Below, piece by piece: positions 17,581 through 25,515 of a stretch of 64,000 bases of DNA (its first letter is position 1; each line of letters begins with the position of its first letter). The stretch is from the NCBI RefSeq assembly GCF_008704555.1, contig NZ_CP023702.1:3720001-3784000 (forward strand), written 5' to 3'. The stretch comes from Streptomyces nitrosporeus (GTDB lineage: Bacteria > Actinomycetota > Actinomycetes > Streptomycetales > Streptomycetaceae). A program made the translations under genes and the position numbers. The notes under the pieces are model-generated. The model was not told where the DNA came from and searched no databases. It was given only the letters and a program-made list of their open reading frames with translations.

Positions 17581-18492
17581 TCAGGCCGCTACGAGATAGG
17601 AGAAGACCGATTCGAGGGATTCGTCGGACGGCGAGACGGTCAGCAGGCGGATGCCGTGCGCACGGGCCACCTCGGGCAGGAGGGTGGTGAACCGCCCGAA
17701 GTCGACCGCCTGGATGAGCAGTGCCCCCTCGGTGCTGTCGACCTCGATGCCCGCCGTGGACGGGTCGGCGATGAGCGCCGCGGCCAGCGCCCGGTCGTCG
17801 CTGGACCGTACGAGGTAGCGGTGCGGCCGGTCCGTCATCAGCCTGCGGATCTTCCGGAAGTCGCCGGAGGCGGCGTGCCGCCCCGCCACGACCACCTCGA
17901 TGTGCGAGGCGAGCTGCTCGACCTCCTCCAGGATGTGCGAGGAGAAGAGGACCGTCCGGCCCTCGGCCCCCATCCGCCGCAGCAGCTCCATCAGCTGCAT
18001 CCGTTGCCGCGGGTCCATGCCGTTGAACGGCTCGTCCAGCAGCAGCACGGAGGGGTGGTGCACCAGGGCCGACGCCATCTTCACGCGCTGGCGCATGCCC
18101 TTGCTGTACGTGGCGATCCGGCGGTCCTGCGCGTACTCCATCTCGACGGTGGCGAGGGCCTCGCGCGCGGCGGCGTCGCCCAGCCCGTGCAGTTCCGCGT
18201 TGGCGACGACGAACTCACGGCCGGTGAGGAAGTCGTACATGCCCTCCCGCTCCGGCACGATGCCGATCGACCGGTAGACACCCTCGTTGCGCCAGATCGG
18301 CTCGGAGTCGAGGGTCACGGTGCCCGTCGAGGGTTCGAGGAAGCCGGCCATCATGTTGATGAGCGTGGACTTCCCGGCGCCGTTGGGACCGAGCAGACCC
18401 GTCACACCCGGCCCGATGGTCATGCTCACGTCGTTCACGGCGACCACGTTGCCGAACCAGCGCGAGGTGTGGTCGATCTCGATGGTGGTCAC
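17581..18492 (-). CDS. ABC transporter ATP-binding protein (second pair)
   Basis: A 303-residue nucleotide-binding subunit. Walker A is GPNGAGKST (about 36-44), the signature is YSKGMRQRV, and Walker B is VLLLDEPFNGMDP followed by the H-loop SSHI. The C-terminal 90 residues are the domain common in ABC-2 exporters of the drug/antibiotic or Na+ extrusion type. The GTG start overlaps the stop of the upstream permease (GTGA), so translation is coupled. It partners the permease at 16831-17550. Confidence 0.92.
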   Translation of the reverse strand: MTTIEIDHTSRWFGNVVAVNDVSMTIGPGVTGLLGPNGAGKSTLINMMAGFLEPSTGTVTLDSEPIWRNEGVYRSIGIVPEREGMYDFLTGREFVVANAELHGLGDAAAREALATVEMEYAQDRRIATYSKGMRQRVKMASALVHHPSVLLLDEPFNGMDPRQRMQLMELLRRMGAEGRTVLFSSHILEEVEQLASHIEVVVAGRHAASGDFRKIRRLMTDRPHRYLVRSSDDRALAAALIADPSTAGIEVDSTEGALLIQAVDFGRFTTLLPEVARAHGIRLLTVSPSDESLESVFSYLVAA

Positions 18493-19400
18493 AGTCCGAC
18501 CCTCCGGTAACGGCGCATCAGGACGGCGTACGAGCCGGCGGCGAGCGCGAGGACGACGATCAGGTAGACCAGGCCGGCCGCGGCACCGGGCCCCGCCCCG
18601 CCGGGGAAGGCGGAGCTCGCTCCGAGGAACGCGGTCTGCACCCCGTCGATGAGCGTGATGGGCGAGAACAGGCCGAGCCAGGTGATGGCGCCCTCCGAGC
18701 CCGTCGACCAGGCGATGCCCTGCACGGTGGAGACCGCGCCGTAGGTGATGGTCAGGACGGCGATCACGGCGGCGACACCGAAGCCGCGGCGCGGGGTCAC
18801 CGCGGCGACGACCAGGCCGATACCGGCGAAGAGCACCGACAGCAGCGCCACCGAGACCATCCCCTGTCCGAACCACTTGGTCTGATCGGCGAAGTCGAAC
18901 TCGGCCAGCAGCGCGCCCGCGTAGAGGATGACGAGCGGCAGCCCGGTGAGGACGAAGAGCGCCGACGCCATCGCGGCGTACTTGGCGATCACGTAGTCGG
19001 AGCGTTCGATCGGCCGCGAGAAGTACAGCGGGACGCTCTTGAAACGGAGGTCCCTCGAAACGGACTGCGGGGCCTGCGAGGCGATGAAGAGCCCGATCAC
19101 GGCCTGCAGGTAGATCGCGAACGACGTGTACTTCACCGGGAGTTTCGTCATGTCGGGCGCGTACATGGCGACCGCGACGAGGATCAGCGCCACCAGGCAC
19201 ATCACCGTGCACAGCAGCATCGGCAGGACCTTGGACTTCGCGGACCGGCCCAGGCCGAACGAACCGCGCAGGGACTGCGAGTAGAGCGAGCGCCGGGCGT
19301 AGGAGCGGCCCAGCCTGGCGCCGTCGTAGGAGCGGTACCCGATGTTGTGGATGCGGGAGGCGTCGCTCCCGGGCGTGGTGCCGGTGTCAGTGCTCGTCAC
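18489..19400 (-). CDS. ABC-2 type transporter permease (first pair)
   Basis: A 303-residue membrane protein with about six transmembrane helices, the first near residues 55-75. It carries the SRDLRFKSVPLYFSRPIERSDYV cytosolic segment typical of ABC-2 permeases that pair with an ATPase for efflux or membrane remodelling. The GTG start lies inside the 3' end of the upstream ATPase gene (14-bp overlap) and the gene ends in an overlap with the next ATPase. It is longer than the second permease because of an N-terminal extension of about 50 residues with RIHNIGYRSYDGARLG, a motif recurrent in actinobacterial permeases of this kind. Confidence 0.88.
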   Translation of the reverse strand: MTSTDTGTTPGSDASRIHNIGYRSYDGARLGRSYARRSLYSQSLRGSFGLGRSAKSKVLPMLLCTVMCLVALILVAVAMYAPDMTKLPVKYTSFAIYLQAVIGLFIASQAPQSVSRDLRFKSVPLYFSRPIERSDYVIAKYAAMASALFVLTGLPLVILYAGALLAEFDFADQTKWFGQGMVSVALLSVLFAGIGLVVAAVTPRRGFGVAAVIAVLTITYGAVSTVQGIAWSTGSEGAITWLGLFSPITLIDGVQTAFLGASSAFPGGAGPGAAAGLVYLIVVLALAAGSYAVLMRRYRRVGL

Positions 19401-20394
19401 GGCCGCTCCCCTTCCGCTGTGCCGCCACGGCCGCCGGGGCGGTGTCCCCGCTCCGGAAGACCTCGGCGATGTGGTGGCGTCGCTGTTCCATACGGACCAG
19501 GCCGAGTCCCAGCCCGGCCACCCCGTCGCGTACCAGGTCGTACGTCTCGTCGCCCGTCGCCTCCACCAGGATGATGTGGCCCGCGCCCGGCAGCCCCTGG
19601 GCGTCCGGGCCTTCCGCGCCGAGCAGTGTGACCCCGGCCTCGGTGAGCACCCGGCGCAGGGCCTCCGTCCCGTCGGGGTGGGTGTCGCTGTCGGTGACCT
19701 CGACCGCGAGGGTCGTGGTGGTACGGGTGAAGTCGCTGGTGGAGCTGGACCGCAGGAGGGTGCCGCCGTCGATGACGACGACATGGTCGCAGGTGCGCTC
19801 CAGCTCACCGAGGAGGTGGGAGGTGACCAGGACGGAGATGCCGAAATCGGCGTGGACCCGCCGGATCAGCCCGAGCATCTCGTCCCGGCCCACCGGGTCG
19901 AGGCCGTTGGTCGGCTCGTCGAGCAGTACCAGCTGCGGGTCGTGGACCAGGGCCTGGGCCAGCTTCACCCGCTGCTTCATCCCGGTCGAGTAGCCGCCGA
20001 TGGGGCGGTAGCGCTCCTCGTACAGGCCGACGTGGCGCAGGGTGTCGGCGGTGCGCTCCCGCGCCGCGGTGGGCGGCAGCCCCGACATACGCGCCATGTG
20101 GACGACGAACTCCGTCGCCGACACGTCGGGTGGCAGGCAGTCGTGCTCGGGCATGTACCCGACCCGTTCCCGGATCGCGGCGCCCTCGGTCGCGACGTCG
20201 AGCCCGAGCACTGCGGCCCGGCCCTCGGTGGCGGGGGAGAGACCCAGAAGGATCTTGATCAGTGTCGACTTGCCGGCCCCGTTGGATCCCACCAGACCGG
20301 TCACACCCGGTCCGATGTCCATGGAGAGCCGGTCAAGAGCGGTCACCCGGGGGAACCTTTTGCTCAGGCTTTCGGTAGCGATGACGGTCTTCAC
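19387..20394 (-). CDS. ABC transporter ATP-binding protein (first pair)
   Basis: A 335-residue ATPase, first gene of the four-gene operon. Walker A is GSNGAGKST (about 38-46), the signature is YSTGMKQRV, Walker B is LVLLDEPTNGLDP and the H-loop is TSHL. A C-terminal domain of about 110 residues ends in a Lys/Arg-rich tail. The GTG start at 20394 is supported by the family N-terminus (TESLSKRFP). No ribosome binding site is present, but a TACCGT hexamer lies 7 nt upstream, so the mRNA may be leaderless. Organisation as two tandem ATPase/permease pairs suggests a heteromeric transporter or two related ones. Confidence 0.92.
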   Translation of the reverse strand: MKTVIATESLSKRFPRVTALDRLSMDIGPGVTGLVGSNGAGKSTLIKILLGLSPATEGRAAVLGLDVATEGAAIRERVGYMPEHDCLPPDVSATEFVVHMARMSGLPPTAARERTADTLRHVGLYEERYRPIGGYSTGMKQRVKLAQALVHDPQLVLLDEPTNGLDPVGRDEMLGLIRRVHADFGISVLVTSHLLGELERTCDHVVVIDGGTLLRSSSTSDFTRTTTTLAVEVTDSDTHPDGTEALRRVLTEAGVTLLGAEGPDAQGLPGAGHIILVEATGDETYDLVRDGVAGLGLGLVRMEQRRHHIAEVFRSGDTAPAAVAAQRKGSGRDEH

Positions 20395-20401
20395 AGCTAC
20401 G

Positions 20402-20407
20402 ACGGTA
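20402..20407 (-). promoter_or_regulatory. probable -10 element of the ABC operon
   Basis: On the minus strand TACCGT ends 7 nt before the GTG start of the first ATPase gene. The 259-bp gap up to 20653 separates the operon from the divergent hydrolase and should contain both promoters. Confidence 0.4.
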
Positions 20408-20653
20408 GTGGCGGGGCCCGCGGGGGTCGTCAGCCCAGGCGGTGGTATCCGTATCCGCCTCCAGGTGTACGGCCCCGTAGGGGGCCCGCCCGCACCCGTA
20501 CCGCCCCGCACCGGCGGGGACGGGCGCGGGCACGGGGGGTCCGCGGCCCGCGGGCTCGGGAAGACCCTTGACGCGCCCCTGGACCGGTTGCCACATTCTG
20601 CGGTGTCGCGTCGCGGACACGTACCGCGGCGCCGGCATCGACGAGGAGGCGGC

Positions 20654-21550
20654 GTGGAACTGCGGGACGCACGCGAACGCTGGGTGAGTACGGGCGGAAT
20701 CGAGCTGTGTGTCGCCGAGTCGGGCGACCCGGCGAACCCCACGGTCGTGCTGGTGCACGGTTATCCGGACAGCAAGGAGGTCTGGGCGCGGGTGGCGGAC
20801 CGGCTGGCCGAGCGATGGCACGTCGTGCTGTACGACGTGCGGGGCCACGGCCGTTCGACCGCGCCCCGGCCGTTGCGCGGCGGTTTCACCCTGGAGAAGC
20901 TGACGGACGACTTCCTGGCCGTCGCCGACGCGGTCAGCCCGGACCGGCCGGTCCATCTGGTGGGCCACGACTGGGGATCGGTCCAGTCCTGGGAGTTCGT
21001 GACGGTCGGGCGCACCGAGGGGCGGATAGCCTCCTTCACCTCGGTGTCCGGCCCCTGCCTGGACCACTTCGGCCACTGGATCAAACAGCGGATGAGGGAC
21101 CGGAACGCCCGTGGCCTGGGCCAGTTGCTCGGCCAGGGTGCGAAGTCCTGGTACGTCTACGCGCTGCACACCCCGGCCCTGCCGGAGATGGCCTGGCGCG
21201 GACCGCTCGGCAGGCGGTGGCCCCGGATCCTCCAGCGGATGGAGAAGGTGCCCGCGGACGGCTACCCGACCGCCACCCTGTCCAGGGACGCGGCACACGG
21301 CGCCTGGCTCTACCGCGACAACGTCCGGGCCCGGCTGCGCCGTCCGCGTGCGGACGCGTACGCGCACGCCCCGGTGCAGCTGATCACGCCGACCGGTGAC
21401 ATCTTCCTGTCGCCCGCCCTCCACGACGAACTGGACCGCTGGGCTCCCCGCTTGGTACGGCGCTCCCTGCCCGCAAGGCACTGGGTTCCGCGCACCGAGC
21501 CGGAGCGGCTCTCCTCCTGGATAACCGAGTTCGCCGAGAAGGCGGGCTGA
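20654..21550 (+). CDS. alpha/beta hydrolase, epoxide-hydrolase-like
   Basis: A 298-residue alpha/beta-hydrolase. The oxyanion region is VLVHGYPDSKEVW (about 31-43), a Tyr-Asp-Val-Arg-Gly-His stretch follows, and the nucleophile elbow reads VGHDWGSVQ, so the nucleophile is Asp rather than Ser. This is the epoxide hydrolase/haloalkane dehalogenase pattern. The C-terminal His is probably the one in RHWVPRTEPE. In actinobacteria this domain often forms the front half of a fusion to a short-chain dehydrogenase; here the gene ends after the hydrolase. The GTG start has aggaggc upstream. It is divergent from the ABC operon. Confidence 0.87.
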   Translation: MELRDARERWVSTGGIELCVAESGDPANPTVVLVHGYPDSKEVWARVADRLAERWHVVLYDVRGHGRSTAPRPLRGGFTLEKLTDDFLAVADAVSPDRPVHLVGHDWGSVQSWEFVTVGRTEGRIASFTSVSGPCLDHFGHWIKQRMRDRNARGLGQLLGQGAKSWYVYALHTPALPEMAWRGPLGRRWPRILQRMEKVPADGYPTATLSRDAAHGAWLYRDNVRARLRRPRADAYAHAPVQLITPTGDIFLSPALHDELDRWAPRLVRRSLPARHWVPRTEPERLSSWITEFAEKAG

Positions 21551-21728
21551 CGGCCGGCGGCTCCGGCCGGAAGAGCGCCTGTCGGCGCCGTACCCCAACT
21601 GCCTTCCTGCACAAGGGTGCAGGGCGGTCGGCTGCCGACAACGCGTCCCCCGAGCCGACTTGCCGTCATATGGCACAGCCCTCTTATCCATCACGGAAGT
21701 TGAACAAATAGGTCAAAAGGAAAGTCAC

Positions 21729-21782
21729 TTGTCCACAGATTCGCCATTTCCCTTGTGGATAAGCCGACTTGGTTGTGGATCA
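21729..21782. promoter_or_regulatory. three DnaA-box-like sites upstream of kptA
   Basis: TTGTCCACA (perfect) at 21729-21737; on the minus strand TTATCCACA at 21754-21762 and TGATCCACA (one mismatch) at 21774-21782. They are spaced about 20-25 bp apart in an AT-rich patch of an otherwise GC-rich 314-bp intergenic region. Confidence 0.6.
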
Positions 21783-21864
21783 AACCTCCGAACCGCAGAA
21801 AGTTGCCACAGTCGGCGGTGGAATTCCGGATGCGCCGGGAAGGCGGCCCCGGCACTCTGGCGGG

Positions 21865-22398
21865 ATGGACGAAAGACGCACCGTCAAGGTGTCCAAGTAC
21901 CTTTCGAGACATCTGCGGCACCAGCCGCAGCGGATCGGGATCACCCTCGACGCACAGGGCTGGGTACCGGTGGAGGAGCTGCTGAGGGCCTGTGCCCGCG
22001 AGGGCTTCCCGGTCTCCCGCGCCGAGCTGGACCATGTCGTGGCCGCCAACGACAAGCAGCGCTTCACCGTGGACGGTGACCGGATCCGCGCCGCCCAGGG
22101 CCACACTGTGACCGTCGATCTCGGTCTGCCGCCGGCCCGCCCGCCCGAGTACCTCTACCACGGCACCGTGGGCCGGGCTCTCACCGCGATCCGCGCCGAA
22201 GGGCTCCGGCCCATGGCACGCCACCACGTGCACCTCTCCCCCGACCGCGGGACGGCCACCCGTGTCGGCGCCAGACGCGGCGTCCCCGTCGTGCTCACCG
22301 TGCGGGCGGGCGCCATGCACCGGGCGGGCCACGTCTTCCGGGTGAGCGCCAACGGCGTATGGCTCACCGACGGGGTGCCCCCCGCCTTCCTGGGCTGA
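21865..22398 (+). CDS. kptA: RNA 2'-phosphotransferase (Tpt1/KptA family)
   Basis: A 177-residue enzyme of the family that moves an internal RNA 2'-phosphate to NAD+. The Arg-His-Arg-Arg active-site set is visible: SKYLSRHLRH near the N-terminus, HGT in LYHGTVG, HHVHLS in the middle, and a late Arg (HVFRVSANGVWLT). The start at 21865 matches the family N-terminus; upstream in-frame codons would translate the DnaA-box region. Bacteria lack the fungal tRNA-splicing substrate, so the cellular role is unsettled. It stands alone between the hydrolase and the DUF72 gene. Confidence 0.93.
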   Translation: MDERRTVKVSKYLSRHLRHQPQRIGITLDAQGWVPVEELLRACAREGFPVSRAELDHVVAANDKQRFTVDGDRIRAAQGHTVTVDLGLPPARPPEYLYHGTVGRALTAIRAEGLRPMARHHVHLSPDRGTATRVGARRGVPVVLTVRAGAMHRAGHVFRVSANGVWLTDGVPPAFLG

Positions 22399-22579
22399 CC
22401 CGGTCCGGGACGGACCGCGGCCCCCGCCCCCTCCCCGGCCGTACCACTCCCGCCGTACCGCCCTTTCGCACCCTCCCGGGCCCGCCCCCGGCCCCGCCTC
22501 CTGCTCCCGCCCCCGCCTCCTGCTCCCTCTCCCGGCCGCCGCCGCGACCGGGCGCCCGTATCCGGGGAAGACTGACCGA

Positions 22580-23452
22580 ATGGGACAGATCCGGGTCGGA
22601 ACCTGCTCGTGGACGGACAAGGCGCTGGTGGCCGGCGGCTGGTATCCGAAAGGCCGCCGCGACGCGGAGGGCAGACTGCGGTACTACGCCGGACAGTTCC
22701 CGGTGGCGGAGGTGGACTCCACCTATTACGGGCTGCCCAGCACCCGCAACAGCCTGCTGTGGACCGAGCGCACCCCCGAGGACTTCCGCTTCGACGTGAA
22801 GGCGTTCTCACTGCTCACCGGCCATCCGACCCGGCCCGCGGCACTGCCCGCCGAACTGCGCCCGGCCCTCGCGCGGCAGCGGGGACGGGAGGGCGTCGAT
22901 CCCGGCCTCCTCGACGAGGTGTGGGACCGCTACAGCGCGGCCCTCGAACCACTGCGCTCATCCGGCCGTCTGGGGACGCTGGTCTTCCAGTTCCCGCCCC
23001 GGCTCGCCCCGGGAAGGCCCGCGGCGGAGTTCCTGCGCCGGTGCCGTGAGCGTGCCGCCGGATGGCCGGTGGCCGTGGAGTTCCGGCATCCCGGCTGGTG
23101 GCGCGAGGAGAACGCCGACGCGACGGCGGCCCTGCTGACGGAGCTGGACACGGCCGCCGTGGCCGTGGACATGGTGCAGACGCTCCCCACTTCCGTACCG
23201 CCGGTCGTACGGGTCACCACCCCGGAACTCGCCCTGGTGCGTTTCCACGGCCGCAACAGCGCCTGGGGGACCGGCACCAAGGAGGAGAAGTTCCGCCACG
23301 CGTACACACCCGAGGAACTCTCCGAATGGGTGCCGCGCGTCCGCAGAATGGCCGAGCAGGCGCGGGAGGTCCATGTGCTGTTCAACAACTGCTGCGGTGA
23401 CGCCGCCGTACGGGCCGCGGAGTCCATGCGCAACCTGCTCGGCCTGCCGTAG
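22580..23452 (+). CDS. DUF72 family protein
   Basis: A 290-residue TIM-barrel-like protein of the widespread DUF72 family. Characteristic segments are VGTCSWTDK at the N-terminus, EVDSTYYGLPS, FRFDVKAF, LVFQFPP and a C-terminal HVLFNNCCGDAAV, where family members normally have F-N-N. The biochemical role of the family is not established; structural similarity to xylose-isomerase-like barrels has been noted. There is no strong ribosome binding site. The preceding 180 bp are extremely C-rich and repetitive (Pro-like repeats in any frame). Confidence 0.92.
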   Translation: MGQIRVGTCSWTDKALVAGGWYPKGRRDAEGRLRYYAGQFPVAEVDSTYYGLPSTRNSLLWTERTPEDFRFDVKAFSLLTGHPTRPAALPAELRPALARQRGREGVDPGLLDEVWDRYSAALEPLRSSGRLGTLVFQFPPRLAPGRPAAEFLRRCRERAAGWPVAVEFRHPGWWREENADATAALLTELDTAAVAVDMVQTLPTSVPPVVRVTTPELALVRFHGRNSAWGTGTKEEKFRHAYTPEELSEWVPRVRRMAEQAREVHVLFNNCCGDAAVRAAESMRNLLGLP

Positions 23453-23520
23453 GAGCGGCCCCGCGCGGCCGAAGGCCCCGGCGCCCGCCGCTCCACCGGG
23501 GCGGCGGCCGGCGCCCCACG

Positions 23521-23526
23521 TATCGT
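23521..23526 (+). promoter_or_regulatory. probable -10 element of a leaderless LLM gene
   Basis: TATCGT ends 7 nt before the ATG at 23534; no ribosome binding site is present in the gap. Confidence 0.4.
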
Positions 23527-23533
23527 CGGGGCC

Positions 23534-24433
23534 ATGCGACTGAGCACCGTGATCCTGCCCGTCCACCGCTGGCACGAAGGCGGCCGCGACCGGTGGACCC
23601 GAGCCGAACGGCTCGGCTTCCACGCCGCGTACACCTATGACCACCTGGCCTGGCGCACCTTCCGGGACGGCCCGTGGTTCGGCGCGGTCCCGACCCTGAC
23701 CGCCGCCGCCACGGCGACCGAGCGCCTCCGTCTGGGCACCCTGGTGACCTCGCCCAACTTCCGGCACCCGGTGACGCTCGCGAAGGACCTCATCACGCTC
23801 GACGACGTGTCCGGCGGGCGGATCACCCTCGGCATCGGCGCCGGCGGCAACGGCTACGACGCCACGACGCTGCGCCGGCAGGACGAGGCGCCCTGGACGC
23901 CCCGCGAACGGGCCGACCACTTCGACGAGTTCCTCCCCCTCCTGGACAAGCTGCTCCGCGAGCCCTCGGTGACGCACGAAGGACGCTTCTACGCCGCGAC
24001 CGAGGCCCGCAACATCCCCGGCTGCGCACAGTCGCCCCGGCTGCCCTTCGCGGTGGCGGCGACCGGTCCGCGCGGGCTGAAGCTGGCCGCGCGGTACGGC
24101 CAGGCGTGGGTGACGACGGGTGACCCCAAGCTGTACGAGGCCGGGACGCCCGCCCAGTCCGTGGCCGCCCTCCGGGGCCAGATCTCCCGGCTGGAGGAGG
24201 CCGGTGAGGCGGTCGGCCGGGACGTCATGGAGCTGGACAAGATCCTGCTGACCGGTTTCACGCCCGACCGGCCGCTCAGCTCCTTCGACGCCTTCGTGGA
24301 TTTCGCGGGCACCCACTTCGGCCTCGGTTTCACCGAGATCGTCCTGCACTGGCCGGTCCCGGGCTCAGATTTCGCGGCGGACGAGCAGGTCTTCGAACGG
24401 ATCGCCACCGAGGGACCGGCCCAGCTCGGCTGA
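23534..24433 (+). CDS. LLM-class flavin/F420-dependent oxidoreductase
   Basis: A 299-residue luciferase-like (beta/alpha)8 oxidoreductase. The family is shown by YTYDHLAWRTFRDGPWFGA, RLRLGTLVTSPNFRHPVTLAKD and LDDVSGGRITLGIGAGGNGYDA. The GxGAGG segment belongs to the cofactor-phosphate site. Streptomyces makes F420, so this cofactor is as likely as FMN. The substrate is unknown. Neither neighbour gives a pathway hint: DUF72 upstream and HAD downstream are each separated by gaps of 80-130 bp. Confidence 0.9.
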   Translation: MRLSTVILPVHRWHEGGRDRWTRAERLGFHAAYTYDHLAWRTFRDGPWFGAVPTLTAAATATERLRLGTLVTSPNFRHPVTLAKDLITLDDVSGGRITLGIGAGGNGYDATTLRRQDEAPWTPRERADHFDEFLPLLDKLLREPSVTHEGRFYAATEARNIPGCAQSPRLPFAVAATGPRGLKLAARYGQAWVTTGDPKLYEAGTPAQSVAALRGQISRLEEAGEAVGRDVMELDKILLTGFTPDRPLSSFDAFVDFAGTHFGLGFTEIVLHWPVPGSDFAADEQVFERIATEGPAQLG

Positions 24434-24566
24434 CCGCCGAGGGGTCCGGACCGGGTTCCGACGCCTTTGGCATATGCCGAAGGTATGTACCCCAGCTCAG
24501 GGGTGCGCAAGCTCACATGTGCGCCCCTCCGCACGGCCGTGCACCCCTGTACGGGAGAATGGCGGG

Positions 24567-25412
24567 GTGACCTCAGCTATCGACTCGCCTCTGCCTGCCG
24601 TGACCCGGCTGATCGCCACCGACCTGGACGGCACCCTGCTGCGTGACGACAAGACCCTGTCGGACCGTACGATCGCCGCCCTCGCAGCCGCCGAGAGGGC
24701 GGGGATCGAGGTCTTCTTCGTCACCGGACGCCCCTCCCGCTGGATGGACGTCGTCAGCTCGCACGTGCACGGCCACGGCATGGCCATCTGCGCCAACGGC
24801 GCGGCCGTCGCCGATCTGCGGGCGAACGGCCGGCTGGTCGAGGTCCGCGCGCTGGCCCGGGACGCGGCCCTGGACGTGGTCCGGATCCTCCGCGACGCAG
24901 CCCCGGGCACCTCGTTCGCCGTCGAACTGACCACGGGCATCCACTACGAACCCGCCTACCCGCCGTTCCACCTGGACCCCGGGGCCACCGTGGCCGTCGC
25001 GGAGAAGCTGCTCCACGAAGAGGCACCCGGCACCGGCACGCCGGTCCTGAAGGTGCTCGCCCACCACCCCGGGCTCGCCCCCGACGACTTCCTCCTGCTG
25101 GCCCGCGAGGCCGCGGGGGACCGGGCCTCCTTCACACGTTCGAGTCCCACCGCCCTGCTGGAGATCAGCGCTCTCGGGGTGTCCAAGGCCGGCACGCTCG
25201 CCGCCTGCTGTGCCGAGCGCGGCATCGCGCCCTCCGAGGTGGTCGCCTTCGGCGACATGCCCAACGACGTGGAGATGCTGGGCTGGGCCGGTTCCTCGTT
25301 CGCGATGGGCAACGCCCACCCGGCCGCGCTCGCCGCCGCCTCCGGTGTCACGCTGACGAACAACGAGGACGGCGTCGCGGTCGTCATCGAGCGGATACTC
25401 CGAAGCCGCTGA
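24567..25412 (+). CDS. HAD-superfamily phosphatase (Cof-type), second copy
   Basis: A 281-residue type IIB HAD hydrolase. Motif I is DLDGTLL, motif II is the Thr of FVTGRPS, motif III is the Lys of GVSKAGTL and motif IV is GDMPNDVEM. It is related in architecture to the HAD encoded with serS, though the cap sequences differ, so the two are paralogues rather than a recent duplication. The GTG at 24567 is preferred because the family core starts about 15 residues later; a start at 24474 would add about 30 unrelated residues. The substrate is unknown. Confidence 0.91.
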   Translation: MTSAIDSPLPAVTRLIATDLDGTLLRDDKTLSDRTIAALAAAERAGIEVFFVTGRPSRWMDVVSSHVHGHGMAICANGAAVADLRANGRLVEVRALARDAALDVVRILRDAAPGTSFAVELTTGIHYEPAYPPFHLDPGATVAVAEKLLHEEAPGTGTPVLKVLAHHPGLAPDDFLLLAREAAGDRASFTRSSPTALLEISALGVSKAGTLAACCAERGIAPSEVVAFGDMPNDVEMLGWAGSSFAMGNAHPAALAAASGVTLTNNEDGVAVVIERILRSR

Positions 25413-25445
25413 CCGCCGGGGGCGAGGGATCCGCGCCCCCGGGCC

Positions 25446-25483
25446 GGGGGCCTGTGCCCCGTCGGGGGGCCTGTGCCCCGTCG
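25446..25483. repeat. 19-bp tandem duplication with hairpin potential
   Basis: Two adjacent copies of gggggcctgtgccccgtcg (25446-25464, 25465-25483) between the convergent HAD and kinase genes. Each copy can pair GGGG with CCCC, so the pair may serve as terminator hairpins. Confidence 0.6.
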
Positions 25484-25515
25484 GGCTTACATCTCCGGCC
25501 GGGGCGTACCCGCCG

